Under the pieces are notes generated by a model. It saw only the letters and a list, made by a program, of their open reading frames with translations. It was not told the DNA's origin and made no database searches. Below, piece by piece: positions 10,525 to 20,186 of a stretch of DNA of 64,000 nt. The position numbers were made by a program, and so were the translations under genes. Origin of the DNA: Pseudomonadota bacterium. Lineage in GTDB: Bacteria; Pseudomonadota; Alphaproteobacteria; Rhodobacterales; Rhodobacteraceae. Every line of letters begins with the position of its first letter. Position 1 is the first letter of the stretch. The stretch lies in NCBI GenBank assembly GCA_021845805.1, contig JAJZVD010000006.1, forward strand, positions 19,136 to 83,135. Direction: 5' to 3'.

Positions 10525-11313
10525 CTAGTTGATCCATTTGAAGAAGCGATCCGCCCGCCACGTCCAGACGTAGAACAGCGACCGCCCGGCGGACGAGAAG
10601 ATGATCATCTCGGCCTTGCCGATCAGGTTGGCCACCGGCAGCATGCCCACCCCCTGCACCGTCACCGGAAAGCGGCTGTCGGCCGAGTTGTCGCGGTTGT
10701 CGCCCATCACGAAAAGATTGCCCGGCGGAACCGTGTAAAGCGGCGTGTTGTCGCCCGGCCCGTTGTCCTCGATGTTCAGGATGTCATGCGTCACGCCGCC
10801 CGGCAGGGTTTCCAGGAACCGCGCCTTGTCGCAGGCGCCGCCCTCCCCCACCGCGCCGTTCTGGCAGCGGGGCAGGTCGCCCTGCGGGCCCTGCGGGGCG
10901 TAGGTTTCGGTGAACGTCCCGTCGGGCTGCACCTGAACCGGGGTTCCGTTGATGTAAAGCAGGCCGTCCTTCATCTGCACGGTATCGCCCGGCAGGCCGA
11001 TGACGCGCTTGATCAGGTCTTCGTTGGCGGCCGGGTGGCGGAACACCACAACGTCGCCGCGCTTGGGCAGGCTGCCGAACAGGCGGCCGGTGATCGGGCA
11101 CAGGCTGAACGGGCACGAGACCGCCGAATAGCCATAGGCCATCTTGTTGATGACGATGTAGTCGCCGACCAGCAGCGTATCCTTCATCGACCCCGATGGG
11201 ATCCAGAACGGCTGGAAGAACAGGGTGCGGAACACCCCCGCGATCAGCAGCGCATAGATGACCGTCTTGATCGTGTCGACGATCCCTTCTTCCTTCTTCG
11301 CAGCGCGTGCCAT
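10525..11313 (-). CDS. lepB: Signal peptidase I, first tandem copy
   Basis: A 262-residue paralogue of the following gene, with the same architecture: N-terminal helix at about 17-32, Ser42 in PSGSMK, Lys102 in LIKRVIGLPGD, and GDNRDNSADSR. The two copies share long identical blocks around the active site but differ in the loop after the dyad and at the C-terminus (WTWRADRFFKWIN here), so the duplication is not recent. It follows acpS by 7 bases, inside the long minus-strand operon. Different substrate preference is possible but not shown. Confidence 0.95.
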   Translation of the reverse strand: MARAAKKEEGIVDTIKTVIYALLIAGVFRTLFFQPFWIPSGSMKDTLLVGDYIVINKMAYGYSAVSCPFSLCPITGRLFGSLPKRGDVVVFRHPAANEDLIKRVIGLPGDTVQMKDGLLYINGTPVQVQPDGTFTETYAPQGPQGDLPRCQNGAVGEGGACDKARFLETLPGGVTHDILNIEDNGPGDNTPLYTVPPGNLFVMGDNRDNSADSRFPVTVQGVGMLPVANLIGKAEMIIFSSAGRSLFYVWTWRADRFFKWIN

Positions 11314-11320
11314 GCCTCGC

Positions 11321-11740
11321 CTATCCCTTTTCCTCTTGCCCTGCCTCGGGCAATGCCTCGATCACCACGATGGCCTGAGCCCAGGGATGGTCATCCGTCA
11401 AGGTCAGGTGGATCACGCTTCGGTGCCCCGGTGGCGTCATAGCGGCAAGCCGGTCGGCTGCCCAGCCCGTCAGATGCATCTGCGGCTGCCCGCTGCGCAG
11501 GTTGCTGACGGCCATGTCCTTCCAGGCGATGCCCATGCGCAGGCCGGTGCCCAGCGCCTTCGAGCAGGCCTCCTTCGCCGCCCAGCGTTTCGCATAGGTG
11601 CCCGCCACATCGGCCCGGCGCTCGGCCTTCTGCTGCTCGGCCGCGGTAAAGACACGGTTGCGGAACCGGTCGCCGTGGCGGGCCAGAACGCCGGCGATCC
11701 GCTCGATGTTCGCCAGATCGGTTCCGATCCCCAGGATCAT
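11321..11740 (-). CDS. acpS: Holo-[acyl-carrier-protein] synthase
   Basis: Transfers phosphopantetheine from CoA to the fatty-acid acyl carrier protein. The 139 residues start [15 protein letters not shown] with magnesium ligand Asp8 and include [15 protein letters not shown] with Glu57. The ATG at 11740 overlaps the upstream stop (ATGA). It acts on primary metabolism; the NRPS-PKS further along has its own Sfp-type enzyme. Earlier in-frame start codons only extend into the upstream gene. Confidence 0.96.
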   Translation of the reverse strand: MILGIGTDLANIERIAGVLARHGDRFRNRVFTAAEQQKAERRADVAGTYAKRWAAKEACSKALGTGLRMGIAWKDMAVSNLRSGQPQMHLTGWAADRLAAMTPPGHRSVIHLTLTDDHPWAQAIVVIEALPEAGQEEKG

Positions 11741-12603
11741 GGCTTGGCCGACACCTGCGGCATCGGGGTCAGCAGGCCATCGCCCAGGTTCAGCATCGCG
11801 CGCCACCAGTCTGGCAGGGCAAGCTGGGGCAGCCCGTCGAACCGTGCGGCCAGCTTCTGCCACAGGCCCGGCGCATCGGCGCGCACCGCCGACCAGAGCG
11901 CCGCGGCATCCGGCATGGCCAGTTCGCAGACACCGTTTTCCGACAAGGCCGTATCGGGGTTGAAGGCCACGTCCAGCCCGTGCAGGTCATGCAGCGCCGC
12001 GCAGTCATCCTGCAGCGATTGCGCGCCAGCCGCGGCGATCACCGGGATGCCGAAGAAGGGCACCGCCTCGCCCGGGGCGGCGGCGATCCCGCGCGTCGCG
12101 CCGGCGGCCAGCCGGTCGGCCATGCGGCGGGTGGCTTCGGCCACGGCCTCGGCCGCGGGAATGGTGCGGCCCTGGTAGTTCACCACGGCCTTCGCTGCCT
12201 GCGCCTGCAACGACTTGTTCTCCGCCGTCAGCGCGGCGTTGGCCTGGGTCAGCGTGTCGCCCTGCTGCTTCAGCGCCGTATTGGTGGCGGTCAGCGCGTC
12301 GTTGTTCTGCATCAGACCGGCGTTGCGTTCCTTCAGATCGGCCGAGGCGGCAACCGCGGCATCGGCGCGGCGGGCCTCGCTGTCAGCGCGTTCGGTTTCG
12401 GCGGCCAGCAGCCGCTCTTGCCGCGCCCGCACCGAAAGATCGGGCAGGATCGCATCGGCAAGGCCCGAAAGGCTGGCCGACACCGAATCATTGATGACGA
12501 CCAGCGCTGTCAGCACCAGCGCCAGAACGAACAGCAGTGCCAGCATTCCCTTGGACAGGACCATGAGGACGCTGAACGGCAGTTTCACCAGGCGCCAGAG
12601 CAT
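11737..12603 (-). CDS. Membrane-anchored coiled-coil protein, unknown function
   Basis: I do not recognise a named family. The 288 residues contain one strong transmembrane helix (about 18-38), followed by a long alanine, glutamate and leucine-rich coiled coil (about 58-145, with repeats such as [20 protein letters not shown]) and a globular C-terminal part with three scattered cysteines. Topology suggests a cytoplasmic N-terminus with the coiled coil on the other side. It sits between pdxJ and acpS and overlaps acpS by four bases, so it is in the same operon. A scaffold role in the envelope is only a guess. Confidence 0.7.
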   Translation of the reverse strand: MLWRLVKLPFSVLMVLSKGMLALLFVLALVLTALVVINDSVSASLSGLADAILPDLSVRARQERLLAAETERADSEARRADAAVAASADLKERNAGLMQNNDALTATNTALKQQGDTLTQANAALTAENKSLQAQAAKAVVNYQGRTIPAAEAVAEATRRMADRLAAGATRGIAAAPGEAVPFFGIPVIAAAGAQSLQDDCAALHDLHGLDVAFNPDTALSENGVCELAMPDAAALWSAVRADAPGLWQKLAARFDGLPQLALPDWWRAMLNLGDGLLTPMPQVSAKP

Positions 12604-12634
12604 TCGTACCCCCTCGACTTCGGCGCGCAGAAAA

Positions 12635-13387
12635 TCACGCCGCGCGAGACAAGTCCATCAGGCGCCGCATTTCCGCGATGGCGGCAGGCAGGCCGACAAA
12701 GATCGCCTCGGCGATCAGGAAATGGCCGATGTTCAGTTCCATCACCTGCGGGAAGGCGGCGATCGGGCCCACCGTCTCGAAGCTCAGCCCGTGGCCTGCA
12801 TGAACCTCGAGCCCCAGCGAGGCCGCCAGCACCGCCCCGGCCCGCAGCCCGGCAAGCTCGGCGTCGCGTTCGGCGAACCGGCCTTCGGAATGCAGGTCGC
12901 AGTAATGGCCGGTATGCAGTTCCACCACCGCCGCGCCGATCCGGGCCGAAGCCTCGATCTGGCGCGGGTCGTGGCCGATGAACATCGACACGCGGCACCC
13001 GGCCTCGCGCAGGGGGGCGATGTAGTCGCAGAGCCGCGCCTCGTCGCCCGCAACGTCCAGCCCCCCCTCGGTCGTCCGCTCCTCGCGCTTCTCGGGAACA
13101 AGGCAGACCGCATGGGGCCGGTGCCGCAGCGCCAGCGCCTGCATCTCGGCCGTTGCCGCCATCTCGAAGTTCAGCGGCACCCGCAGGCCCGTGGCCAGCG
13201 CCTCGATGTCGGCATCGCGGATGTGGCGGCGGTCTTCGCGCAGGTGCGCGGTGATCCCGTCGGCCCCGGCCTCCTGCGCCAGAAGCGCGGCGCGCAGCGG
13301 CTCCGGGTAGGCCGAGCCCCGCGCGTTTCGCACGGTGGCCACATGGTCGATGTTCACACCCAGACGCAGCTTTCCCCTGGCCCGCAT
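12635..13387 (-). CDS. pdxJ: Pyridoxine 5'-phosphate synthase
   Basis: Condenses 1-deoxyxylulose 5-phosphate with 3-amino-2-oxopropyl phosphate in the DXP-dependent vitamin B6 pathway. The 250 residues form a TIM barrel beginning [18 protein letters not shown], with [23 protein letters not shown] and GHGLSFETV later, all family hallmarks. The usual pdxJ-acpS linkage is kept, here with a membrane protein gene between them. Upstream is the DUF2062 gene, 2 bases away. Confidence 0.96.
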   Translation of the reverse strand: MRARGKLRLGVNIDHVATVRNARGSAYPEPLRAALLAQEAGADGITAHLREDRRHIRDADIEALATGLRVPLNFEMAATAEMQALALRHRPHAVCLVPEKREERTTEGGLDVAGDEARLCDYIAPLREAGCRVSMFIGHDPRQIEASARIGAAVVELHTGHYCDLHSEGRFAERDAELAGLRAGAVLAASLGLEVHAGHGLSFETVGPIAAFPQVMELNIGHFLIAEAIFVGLPAAIAEMRRLMDLSRAA

Positions 13388-13389
13388 GT

Positions 13390-14064
13390 TCAGCCCTCCT
13401 GTCCCTTGTCCGCCGGGCGGGGGCCCGGCCCTTCGGCCCGCGCGGCACGCGCCGCGCGCAGTTTTTCCACCCGCTCGCGCAGCCGCTTGCTGCGCCGCTT
13501 CTGATAGGCGGCCACCACCGGCAGGCTAAGGTAATAGCCCGCCAGCCCCAGCACGATGCCGGGGATGATCCCACCCACCGTATACGGCCAGAACACCCGG
13601 CGGAAGAACCAGGCCAGGCTTTGCCAATGGGTATCCCGGCCGGTCAGCAGCGCGCGCATGTTGTCCCACAGCTCGATCGAGGCGCGGGTGAAGGCGCGCA
13701 CGATCTGCGACAGGTGCATGGGGTTGGGTTCGTGCAGCAGCCAGTAGCCCAGTTCGACCGAGACCGACATGATCAGCGGAAAGGTCAGCGGGTTTCCGAC
13801 CAGCGTCGAGAGCAACGCCGCCACCATGTTGCCGCGCAAGACCCAGGCCAGCGCGGCGGCGATGACCAGATGGAAGCCGAAGAACGGAGTGAAGGAGACG
13901 AAGATCCCCGCCGCCACACCCCGCGCAATGCGATGCGGCTTGTCGGGCAGTCGGCGCAGGCGGTGGACGATGTAGCTGATGGCGCGCAGCCAGCCCCCGC
14001 GCGGATAGACGGCTTCCACGATCGTCTGGCGAAAGGATCGCTTGGTCCGCCGCTTGAAAACCAC
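13390..14064 (-). CDS. DUF2062 membrane protein
   Basis: A 224-residue inner-membrane protein. It has a basic N-terminus, the DUF2062 core [17 protein letters not shown], two to three hydrophobic helices and a very basic C-terminal tail ([14 protein letters not shown]). The family is widespread in proteobacteria with no settled function. GTG at 14064 is preferred since a GGGGG run precedes it by about 9 bases and the conserved region starts soon after. It lies between relA/spoT and pdxJ in the same orientation. Confidence 0.82.
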   Translation of the reverse strand: MVFKRRTKRSFRQTIVEAVYPRGGWLRAISYIVHRLRRLPDKPHRIARGVAAGIFVSFTPFFGFHLVIAAALAWVLRGNMVAALLSTLVGNPLTFPLIMSVSVELGYWLLHEPNPMHLSQIVRAFTRASIELWDNMRALLTGRDTHWQSLAWFFRRVFWPYTVGGIIPGIVLGLAGYYLSLPVVAAYQKRRSKRLRERVEKLRAARAARAEGPGPRPADKGQEG

Positions 14065-14087
14065 CTACACGCCCCCTGCCCCGCTGC

Positions 14088-16211
14088 TCAGGGCTTCCTG
14101 CTCATGTCCCGGTAGCGTTCGATCTGGGCCACATCGCTTTCGGCCTCGAGGGCGGTCATCACGTAATGCAGGTGCTCGACGTCACGCAGATCGACCTCGA
14201 CGATCAGCCGGTAGTAGTCCGGCTTCCGGTCCACGAAGTGCAGGTCGGAGATATTGGCCTTCTGTTCGCCGATCAAGGTGCAAATCCGCCCCAGCACGCC
14301 CGGCCCGTTCGAGAGGGTCACGTTCAGGCTGACGGTATGCACCGGCGCGTGGCGGCCCGCGGTCCAGTTCAGGTCGATCCAGCGTTCGGGCTGTTCCTCG
14401 AATTCGGCCAGCGCGGGGCAGTCGATGGCGTGAACCACCGGCCCCTGGCCGCGATAGGTGATGCCCACGATCCGTTCGCCCGGCACCGGCTGGCAGCAGT
14501 TGGCGCGGCGGAACGGCTGGTCCGGGGCAAGCCCGACGATGGGGCGCTGCGCATCGACCTCGGCGCTGGGGGTGGCGCTGGCAAGCTCGGGATAAAGTGC
14601 CTCCACCACCCGCCGCGCGGGCAGTTCGGCCGACCCCACGCGCGCCAGAAGCTCTGTCTCGTCGGGCAGGCCAAGCCGCCCCGCGGCGGTGCGCAGCGCC
14701 TTTTCGGTGGCCTTCTTGCCGACATGCTCGAAGGCCACCCGGGCCAGTTCCTGGCCCAGTTTCACGAAACGGCCACGGTCTTCCTCGCGCAGGGATCGAC
14801 GGATCGCGGATTTCGCGCGCCCCGTCACCACGATGTCGATCCAGCTCGCCTGCGGGCGCTGCCCCTCGGCGGTGATGATCTCGACGCTCTGGCCGTTCTT
14901 CAGCCGGGTCCACAGCGGCACGCGGATGCCATCGACCTTGGCCGACACGCAGGAATTCCCGATCCGGGTATGGATCGCATAGGCGTAGTCAAGCGGCGTC
15001 GCGCCCCGCGGCAACTGGATCACGTCGCCCTTCGGCGTGAAGCAGAACACCTGGTCCGAGTACATCTCGAGCTTCACCGTCTCGAGGAACTCGTCGTGGT
15101 CCTCATCGGCCTCGAAGCGTTCGGTCAGCGTGGTGATCCACTTTGTCGGATCGACGGCAAAGCGGTTCTGCGCCCGCACCCCGTCGCGATAGGACCAGTG
15201 CGCCGCCACCCCGGCCTCGGCCACCTCGTGCATTTCGCGGGTGCGGATCTGCACCTCCACCCGCTTGCCGTCACGCCCCGAGACGGTGGTATGGATCGAC
15301 CGGTAACCGTTGTTCTTCGGCTGGCTGACGTAATCCTTGAACCGCCCCGGCACCGCCCGCCAGCGCTGATGGATGACGCCCAGCACGCGGTAGCAATCGG
15401 CCTCGGACCCGGTGATGACCCGGAAGCCGTAGATGTCCGACAGGCGCGAGAAGGCCAGGTTCTTTTCCTGCATCTTGCGCCAGACCGAATAGGGCTTCTT
15501 GGCCCGGCCGAAGACATCGGCCTCGATCCCGGCCTTTTCCAGCTCGATGCGGATGTCGTTGGTGATCTTGTGCACCACGTCGCCGGTTTCGCGCTGCAGC
15601 GTGATGAACCGGCGGATGATCGAGGTCCGCCCCTCGGGGTTCAGCACACGGAACGACAGGTCTTCCAGTTCCTCGCGCATCCACTGCATGCCCATGCGGC
15701 CGGCAAGCGGGGCGAAGATCTCCATCGTCTCGCGTGCCTTGCGGGCCTGCTTTTCCGGCGGCAGCGACTTGATGGTGCGCATGTTGTGCAGCCGGTCGGC
15801 CAGCTTGACCAGGATCACCCGCAGGTCCTTGGACATGGCGATCAGCAGCTTGCGGAAGTTTTCCGCCTGCTTGGCCTCTGACGACGACAGTTGCAGGTTG
15901 GTCAGCTTGGTCACGCCATCGACCAGTTCGGCGATCTCGGTGCCAAACAGCCGCTCCACCTCGGAAAAGGTGGATTTCGTATCCTCGATCGTGTCGTGCA
16001 GCAGCGCGGTGACGATGGTCGCATCGTCCAGCCGCTGTTCGGTCAGGATCGCCGCCACGGCCACCGGATGGGTGAAGTATTCCTCGCCCGAATGGCGCAT
16101 CTGCCCCGCGTGCATGGCCCGTCCATAGGCATAGGCCTGGCGGATCAGCGCCTCGCTGGTACGCGGGTTGTAGTTGCGGACAAGGGCGATCAGGTCTTCG
16201 ACGTCGATCAT
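14088..16211 (-). CDS. relA/spoT: Bifunctional (p)ppGpp synthetase/hydrolase (RelA/SpoT, Rsh)
   Basis: Makes and degrades the alarmone (p)ppGpp in the stringent response. The 707 residues show an intact N-terminal HD hydrolase domain (FTHPVAVAAI and LLHDTIED), a synthetase domain (YGFRVITGSEADCY, then NNGYRSIHTTV), a TGS domain (FTPKGDVIQLPRGATPLDYA) and a C-terminal ACT domain. Both active sites are present, as expected for the single Rsh of alphaproteobacteria. It follows rpoZ by 50 bases, the common rpoZ-spoT pairing. Confidence 0.96.
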   Translation of the reverse strand: MIDVEDLIALVRNYNPRTSEALIRQAYAYGRAMHAGQMRHSGEEYFTHPVAVAAILTEQRLDDATIVTALLHDTIEDTKSTFSEVERLFGTEIAELVDGVTKLTNLQLSSSEAKQAENFRKLLIAMSKDLRVILVKLADRLHNMRTIKSLPPEKQARKARETMEIFAPLAGRMGMQWMREELEDLSFRVLNPEGRTSIIRRFITLQRETGDVVHKITNDIRIELEKAGIEADVFGRAKKPYSVWRKMQEKNLAFSRLSDIYGFRVITGSEADCYRVLGVIHQRWRAVPGRFKDYVSQPKNNGYRSIHTTVSGRDGKRVEVQIRTREMHEVAEAGVAAHWSYRDGVRAQNRFAVDPTKWITTLTERFEADEDHDEFLETVKLEMYSDQVFCFTPKGDVIQLPRGATPLDYAYAIHTRIGNSCVSAKVDGIRVPLWTRLKNGQSVEIITAEGQRPQASWIDIVVTGRAKSAIRRSLREEDRGRFVKLGQELARVAFEHVGKKATEKALRTAAGRLGLPDETELLARVGSAELPARRVVEALYPELASATPSAEVDAQRPIVGLAPDQPFRRANCCQPVPGERIVGITYRGQGPVVHAIDCPALAEFEEQPERWIDLNWTAGRHAPVHTVSLNVTLSNGPGVLGRICTLIGEQKANISDLHFVDRKPDYYRLIVEVDLRDVEHLHYVMTALEAESDVAQIERYRDMSRKP

Positions 16212-16261
16212 CCGGTCCGCATCCTTTCAGGCTGCCGGGGCAGGCCGCAGAAGGCGGCGCC

Positions 16262-16615
16262 TCAGTCCTCGCCCTGCGCCTGCATCAGCGCGCGGAGAAG
16301 CTTTTCTTCCGACATGTCGTCCTGCGCCGGGCGATCCATGTCGGCGCCCATCAGCAGCGCCATCGCGTCGTCCTCGGGCTCGTCCACCTCGATCTGGGTC
16401 TGGTGGCTTTCGATCATCCGCTCGCGGAGCGCGCTGGCCGACTGGGTCTCGTCCGCGATCTCGCGCAGGGCAACGACAGGGTTCTTGTCGTTGTCGCGGT
16501 CGATGGTGATCGGCGACCCGGACTGGATCTCGCGCGCCCGGTGGGCGGCCAGCATCACCAGCTCGAACCGGTTCGGAACCTTGTCAACGCAATCTTCGAC
16601 CGTCACGCGGGCCAT
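16262..16615 (-). CDS. rpoZ: RNA polymerase omega subunit
   Basis: A 117-residue subunit that helps assemble and stabilise beta-prime. It begins [21 protein letters not shown] and carries the family segment [13 protein letters not shown] at 16615 is chosen over the in-frame codon four residues earlier because family members start MARVTVED. A good sigma-70-like promoter lies just upstream. The acidic C-terminal tail is longer than in E. coli, as usual in Rhodobacteraceae. Confidence 0.95.
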   Translation of the reverse strand: MARVTVEDCVDKVPNRFELVMLAAHRAREIQSGSPITIDRDNDKNPVVALREIADETQSASALRERMIESHQTQIEVDEPEDDAMALLMGADMDRPAQDDMSEEKLLRALMQAQGED

Positions 16616-16652
16616 CGGCGACTCCAATACGGATTGGGGGCATGGAAGGGCC

Positions 16653-16681
16653 TGTGTAAGCCTTCACAACACCCTTGACAA
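16653..16681 (-). promoter_or_regulatory. rpoZ promoter with overlapping palindrome
   Basis: Minus-strand TTGTCA, 17-base spacer, TACACA, 38 bases upstream of rpoZ. The -35 lies inside the odd palindrome CCCTTGTCAAGGG (16673-16685), a possible operator. Confidence 0.5.
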
Positions 16682-16698
16682 GGGACGATCGAGCCACA

Positions 16699-17295
16699 TC
16701 AGGAAATGGGCCGCACCGCGTCGCGGTCGGCCTGCGGCAGGCGTGCCAGCATCTCGTCGACAGTAGCGCCAAGAACCGGGTGGCGCCAGTCCGGCGCGAT
16801 GTCGGCCAGGGGCACCAGGACGAAGGCGCGCTCGTGCAGGCGGGGATGCGGCAGGATCAGGCGGTCGGGCGCGCGCTGCGTCTGCAGATCGGGCGGAAGG
16901 TGCATCCAGGCCTCGACCCCCGCGCGGTCGGGGCGGATCAGATCGTCGCTGGCCAGCAGGTCCAGATCAAGCGTCCGGCTGCCCCAGCGCAGCACCCGCC
17001 GACGCCCGAAGGCAGTCTCGATCCCGTGCAGCAGGTCCAGAACCTCCTGCGGGCCCTGCACCCCTTGAATCTCGACACAGGCATTCACATATTCGGGATC
17101 GGACGGGTCCGGGAAACTCGGGGTGCGAAACAGCCTGCTCTGCTTCGCAACCACAAGCCCGGCAAGGGAAATCGCCTGCACGGCGGCGGCGATCGTTTGC
17201 GCCGGATCACCCGCCTCGGTAGCAATATTCCCACCCAGCGCAACCAGATGGCGCAACAAACGACCCTGCGTCACGTTACAGTCCACTTTCGACAC
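16699..17295 (-). CDS. folK: 2-Amino-4-hydroxy-6-hydroxymethyldihydropteridine pyrophosphokinase
   Basis: Transfers pyrophosphate from ATP to the pterin alcohol in folate synthesis. The 198 residues include LGGNIATE near the N-terminus, FRTPSFPDPSDPEYVNA, and the signature RWGSRTLDLDLL with Asp110 and Asp112 that bind magnesium. LPHPRLHERAFVL near the C-terminus is also typical. The start is probably GTG at 17295 with AAAGG 10 bases upstream; a GTG seven codons later is possible. It is divergent from the NYN-domain gene. Confidence 0.93.
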   Translation of the reverse strand: MSKVDCNVTQGRLLRHLVALGGNIATEAGDPAQTIAAAVQAISLAGLVVAKQSRLFRTPSFPDPSDPEYVNACVEIQGVQGPQEVLDLLHGIETAFGRRRVLRWGSRTLDLDLLASDDLIRPDRAGVEAWMHLPPDLQTQRAPDRLILPHPRLHERAFVLVPLADIAPDWRHPVLGATVDEMLARLPQADRDAVRPIS

Positions 17296-17352
17296 GCTTT
17301 ATGTGCCTTTGGATTTCTCGTAGCATCCTCGAATCCGCCGGAAGGGGACAGC

Positions 17353-17389
17353 CTGACGGCCCGCGACGCCACCTCGCGGGAACAGTCAG
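17353..17389 (+). other. Leader hairpin upstream of NYN gene
   Basis: A 7-bp perfect stem CCCGCGA/TCGCGGG with a 7-base loop is flanked by an outer CTGAC/GTCAG pair, giving a two-tier hairpin 29 bases before the NYN-domain start codon. It may be a 5' leader structure or an attenuator. Function is not known. Confidence 0.3.
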
Positions 17390-17418
17390 ACGCGACGGGT
17401 AATTTGAAAGGAACGGTA

Positions 17419-17994
17419 ATGTTTTACAAGGATGATCGTCTGGCTCTGTTCATAGACGGCTCCAATCTCTACGCCGCGGCCAAGGCCCTGGGGTTCGACA
17501 TCGACTACAAGCTTCTGCGGCAGGAATTCATGCGCCGCGGCAAGCTCTTGCGGGCATTCTACTATACCGCCCTGCTGGAAAACGATGACTATTCCCCGAT
17601 CCGCCCGCTGGTCGACTGGCTGCACTACAACGGCTTCTCGATGGTGACCAAACCCGCCAAGGAATACGTTGACAGCCAGGGCCGCCGGAAGGTGAAGGGC
17701 AACATGGACATCGAGCTGACGGTCGATGCCATGGAGCTGGCGCCGCGGGTCGACCATATCGTGCTGTTCTCGGGTGACGGCGACTTCAAGCCGCTGGTCG
17801 AAAGCCTGCAACGGCAAGGCGTGCGCGTGTCGGTCGTGTCGACCATCCGCAGCCAGCCCCCGATGATCGCAGACGAACTTCGCCGCCAGGCGGACAATTT
17901 CATCGAGCTGGACGAACTGCGCGAAGTCATCGGCCGCCCGCCGCGCGAACCGCGGCCGGTCGAACAGGACATGGCCGCCAACCCGGCCCAGTGA
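17419..17994 (+). CDS. NYN-domain (LabA/DUF88-like) putative RNase
   Basis: A 191-residue PIN-like NYN-domain protein. The acidic residues expected for metal-dependent RNase activity are visible: Asp13 in ALFIDGSNLY, Asp97 in GNMDIEL, and Asp120 and Asp122 in LFSGDGDF. LabA-like proteins occur widely in alphaproteobacteria, with proposed roles in RNA turnover. The ATG at 17419 follows AAAGGAAC by 5 bases, which decides against the much longer open frame that reads antisense through folK. It is divergent from folK and followed by a terminator-like hairpin. Confidence 0.85.
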   Translation: MFYKDDRLALFIDGSNLYAAAKALGFDIDYKLLRQEFMRRGKLLRAFYYTALLENDDYSPIRPLVDWLHYNGFSMVTKPAKEYVDSQGRRKVKGNMDIELTVDAMELAPRVDHIVLFSGDGDFKPLVESLQRQGVRVSVVSTIRSQPPMIADELRRQADNFIELDELREVIGRPPREPRPVEQDMAANPAQ

Positions 17995-18027
17995 CGGGAT
18001 CGGCACCGGGACGGCAGGCAAGCGATC

Positions 18028-18055
18028 GGGCCGGTGGGGGCAACCTCTCCGGCCC
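18028..18055 (+). terminator. Hairpin terminator after NYN gene
   Basis: GGGCCGG / CCGGCCC stem with additional inner GGGG/CCTC pairing (one G-U), 33 bases after the NYN stop codon. It is followed by TT only, so termination could be weak. Confidence 0.45.
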
Positions 18056-18126
18056 TTCGCATTGCACTTCCCGAGGGTGGATTTCCCGCCCCGAAGCCGG
18101 TAGGCACGACGGGGAAGGAGTGCGCG

Positions 18127-19074
18127 ATGAAACCTGAACTGACGCTGTACCTCGCCGCCCCGCGCGGCTTCTGCGCCGGGGTGGACCGGGCCATCCGCAT
18201 CGTGGAAATGGCGCTCGAGAAATGGGGCGCGCCGGTCTATGTGCGCCACGAGATCGTGCACAACCGCTATGTGGTGGAAGGCCTGCGGGCCAAGGGCGCC
18301 GTCTTCGTGGAAGAGCTGGACGAATGCCCCGATGACCGGCCGGTGATCTTTTCCGCGCATGGCGTGCCGAAATCCGTACCGGCCGCGGCCGAAGAACGCC
18401 GGATGATCGCGGTGGATGCCACCTGCCCGCTGGTGACCAAGGTGCACAAGGAAGCCGCCCGCCACCACGAGGACGGGTTGCAGATGGTGATGATCGGCCA
18501 TGCCGGACACCCCGAGGTGATCGGCACCATGGGCCAGTTGCCCGAGGGCGAGGTGCTGCTGGTGGAAACCGTGGCCGACGTGGCGGGCCTTCGGGTGCGC
18601 GATGCGGCAAAGCTGGCCTACATCACCCAGACGACACTGTCCGTCGATGACACCGCCGATATCGTCGATGCGCTGCGCGTCCGCTTTCCGGCCATCGTCG
18701 GCCCGCACCGCGAGGATATCTGCTACGCGACCACCAACCGCCAGGCAGCGGTCAAGGCCATCGCGGGCAGGATCGATGCGCTGCTGGTCATCGGGGCGCC
18801 GAACTCGTCGAACTCGCGCCGCCTGGTCGAGGTGGGCCGCGCCGCGGGCTGCGGCTATGCCCAGCTTGTGCAGCGTGCGACCGACATCGACTGGCGCGCC
18901 CTGCAGGGCATCCGCGCCGTCGGCGTCACCGCCGGCGCCTCGGCCCCGGAAGAGCTGGTGACCGAGGTGCTGGACGCGTTCCGCGACCGCTATGCCGTGA
19001 CCGTCGAGATGGTGGAAACCGCGCGCGAGGATGTGGAGTTCAAGGTGCCCCGCATCCTGCGCGAACCGGCCTGA
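18127..19074 (+). CDS. ispH: 4-Hydroxy-3-methylbut-2-enyl diphosphate reductase
   Basis: Last enzyme of the MEP isoprenoid pathway, yielding IPP and DMAPP with an iron-sulfur cluster. The 315 residues hold the three cluster cysteines Cys16 ([12 protein letters not shown]), Cys100 ([11 protein letters not shown]) and Cys199 ([10 protein letters not shown]), as well as [11 protein letters not shown] and NSSNSRRL. The start at 18127 is set by GAAGGAG about 6 bases upstream. rnhA follows after about 95 bases in the same direction. Confidence 0.97.
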   Translation: MKPELTLYLAAPRGFCAGVDRAIRIVEMALEKWGAPVYVRHEIVHNRYVVEGLRAKGAVFVEELDECPDDRPVIFSAHGVPKSVPAAAEERRMIAVDATCPLVTKVHKEAARHHEDGLQMVMIGHAGHPEVIGTMGQLPEGEVLLVETVADVAGLRVRDAAKLAYITQTTLSVDDTADIVDALRVRFPAIVGPHREDICYATTNRQAAVKAIAGRIDALLVIGAPNSSNSRRLVEVGRAAGCGYAQLVQRATDIDWRALQGIRAVGVTAGASAPEELVTEVLDAFRDRYAVTVEMVETAREDVEFKVPRILREPA

Positions 19075-19170
19075 CCGCAGACGGGGCCGACACGCGCCCC
19101 ATCAGCCCCGCGGCGCCCGGTTGACGCCCCGCGCTGCCCGGCCTATCCCGCCCGGGCAACGGAGACCCAG

Positions 19171-19629
19171 ATGCCCGAACTCTTCGCCTATACCGATGGG
19201 GCCTGCAGCGGAAACCCCGGCCCCGGGGGCTGGGGCGTGCTGCTGATCGCGCGCGAGGGCGATGCCGTGGTGCGGGAACGCACCCTGTCGGGCGGCGAGG
19301 CGCTGACCACCAACAACCGGATGGAGCTGATGGCGGCCATCTCGGCGCTGGAAACCCTGAGCCGCCCCTCGCGGCTGACCATCGTCACCGACAGCGCCTA
19401 TGTGAAGAACGGCGTGACCGAGTGGATGGTCGGCTGGAAGCGCAACGGCTGGAAGACCTCGGCCAACAAGCCGGTGAAGAATGACGACCTGTGGCGGCGG
19501 CTGGACGCGGCGCGGGGCCGCCACCAGGTGACCTGGGCCTGGATCAAGGGCCACGCGGGACACCCCGAGAACGAACGCGCCGATGAACTGGCCCGGGCCG
19601 GAATGGCCCCGTTCAAGCCGGGCGCCTGA
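19171..19629 (+). CDS. rnhA: Ribonuclease HI
   Basis: Cuts RNA in RNA-DNA hybrids, such as primers and R-loops. The 152 residues contain the four catalytic acids: Asp9 in [16 protein letters not shown], Glu52 in NNRMEL, Asp74 in VTDSAYV and Asp138 in ENERADELA, plus the basic handle region [16 protein letters not shown]. It is a full-length bacterial type 1 enzyme. It sits downstream of ispH, possibly cotranscribed. Confidence 0.97.
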   Translation: MPELFAYTDGACSGNPGPGGWGVLLIAREGDAVVRERTLSGGEALTTNNRMELMAAISALETLSRPSRLTIVTDSAYVKNGVTEWMVGWKRNGWKTSANKPVKNDDLWRRLDAARGRHQVTWAWIKGHAGHPENERADELARAGMAPFKPGA

Positions 19630-19639
19630 TCGTACAGGG

Positions 19640-19667
19640 TTTACAGGGCGCGGCGTTCGCCTACACT
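19640..19667 (+). promoter_or_regulatory. Promoter of tetR-like gene, leaderless
   Basis: TTTACA, 16-base spacer, TACACT. The -10 box ends only 6 bases before the ATG, so transcription would start at or next to the start codon. No ribosome site is present. Confidence 0.5.
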
Positions 19668-19673
19668 CGGACC

Positions 19674-20186
19674 ATGCCCCGCGCAAGAACCCTGTCCGAC
19701 GAAGCCATCCATGCCACGATTCGCAAGATGCTGGCGGATGGCGGCGACAAGGCCGTGTCGTTCGGAACCGTGTCGCAGGCCACGGGGCTGGCCGCCTCGA
19801 CCCTTGCACAGCGGTTCGCCACCCGTGACGGGATGGTGCACGCCGCGCTTCTGGATGGCTGGGTGCGCCTGTCGGCCCTGACCGAGGCCGCCGAGGCCGA
19901 GGTGCCGCTGGGCAGCAAGCAGGTGCCCGCCCTGCTGAAACAGGTTGCCAAAGACCACGCGGGCGCCATCGCGCTGCTGCTGCACCACCTGCGCGACCCC
20001 GACCTGCGCGCCGCAGCCCAGGCCTGGCGCATCCGCATGGAACAGGCCATCGCGCTGCGGCTTGGAGGGGACAGGGCCGCCGAGGCCGCGGCCATGGTCT
20101 TTGCCCTGTGGCAGGGGCGGATGCTGTGGTCCGACGCGGGCGAGCCGCCGTTCCGCCTGAAGGATGCGCTGCGCCGCCTGTCCTAG
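19674..20186 (+). CDS. TetR-family transcriptional regulator
   Basis: A 170-residue protein with an N-terminal helix-turn-helix ([13 protein letters not shown], then [20 protein letters not shown]) followed by a helical ligand domain, the TetR pattern. It is short for the family. The promoter suggests a leaderless mRNA, which fits a low-expressed repressor. No obvious divergent target is next to it: rnhA is upstream in the same direction, and fmt converges with a 4-base overlap of the 3' ends. Its target is unknown. Confidence 0.78.
   Translation: MPRARTLSDEAIHATIRKMLADGGDKAVSFGTVSQATGLAASTLAQRFATRDGMVHAALLDGWVRLSALTEAAEAEVPLGSKQVPALLKQVAKDHAGAIALLLHHLRDPDLRAAAQAWRIRMEQAIALRLGGDRAAEAAAMVFALWQGRMLWSDAGEPPFRLKDALRRLS

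Noticed and set aside
16675..17418. Extended N-terminus for the NYN protein
   Set aside because: It reads antisense through folK and has no domain; the ribosome site at 17406 marks the start.
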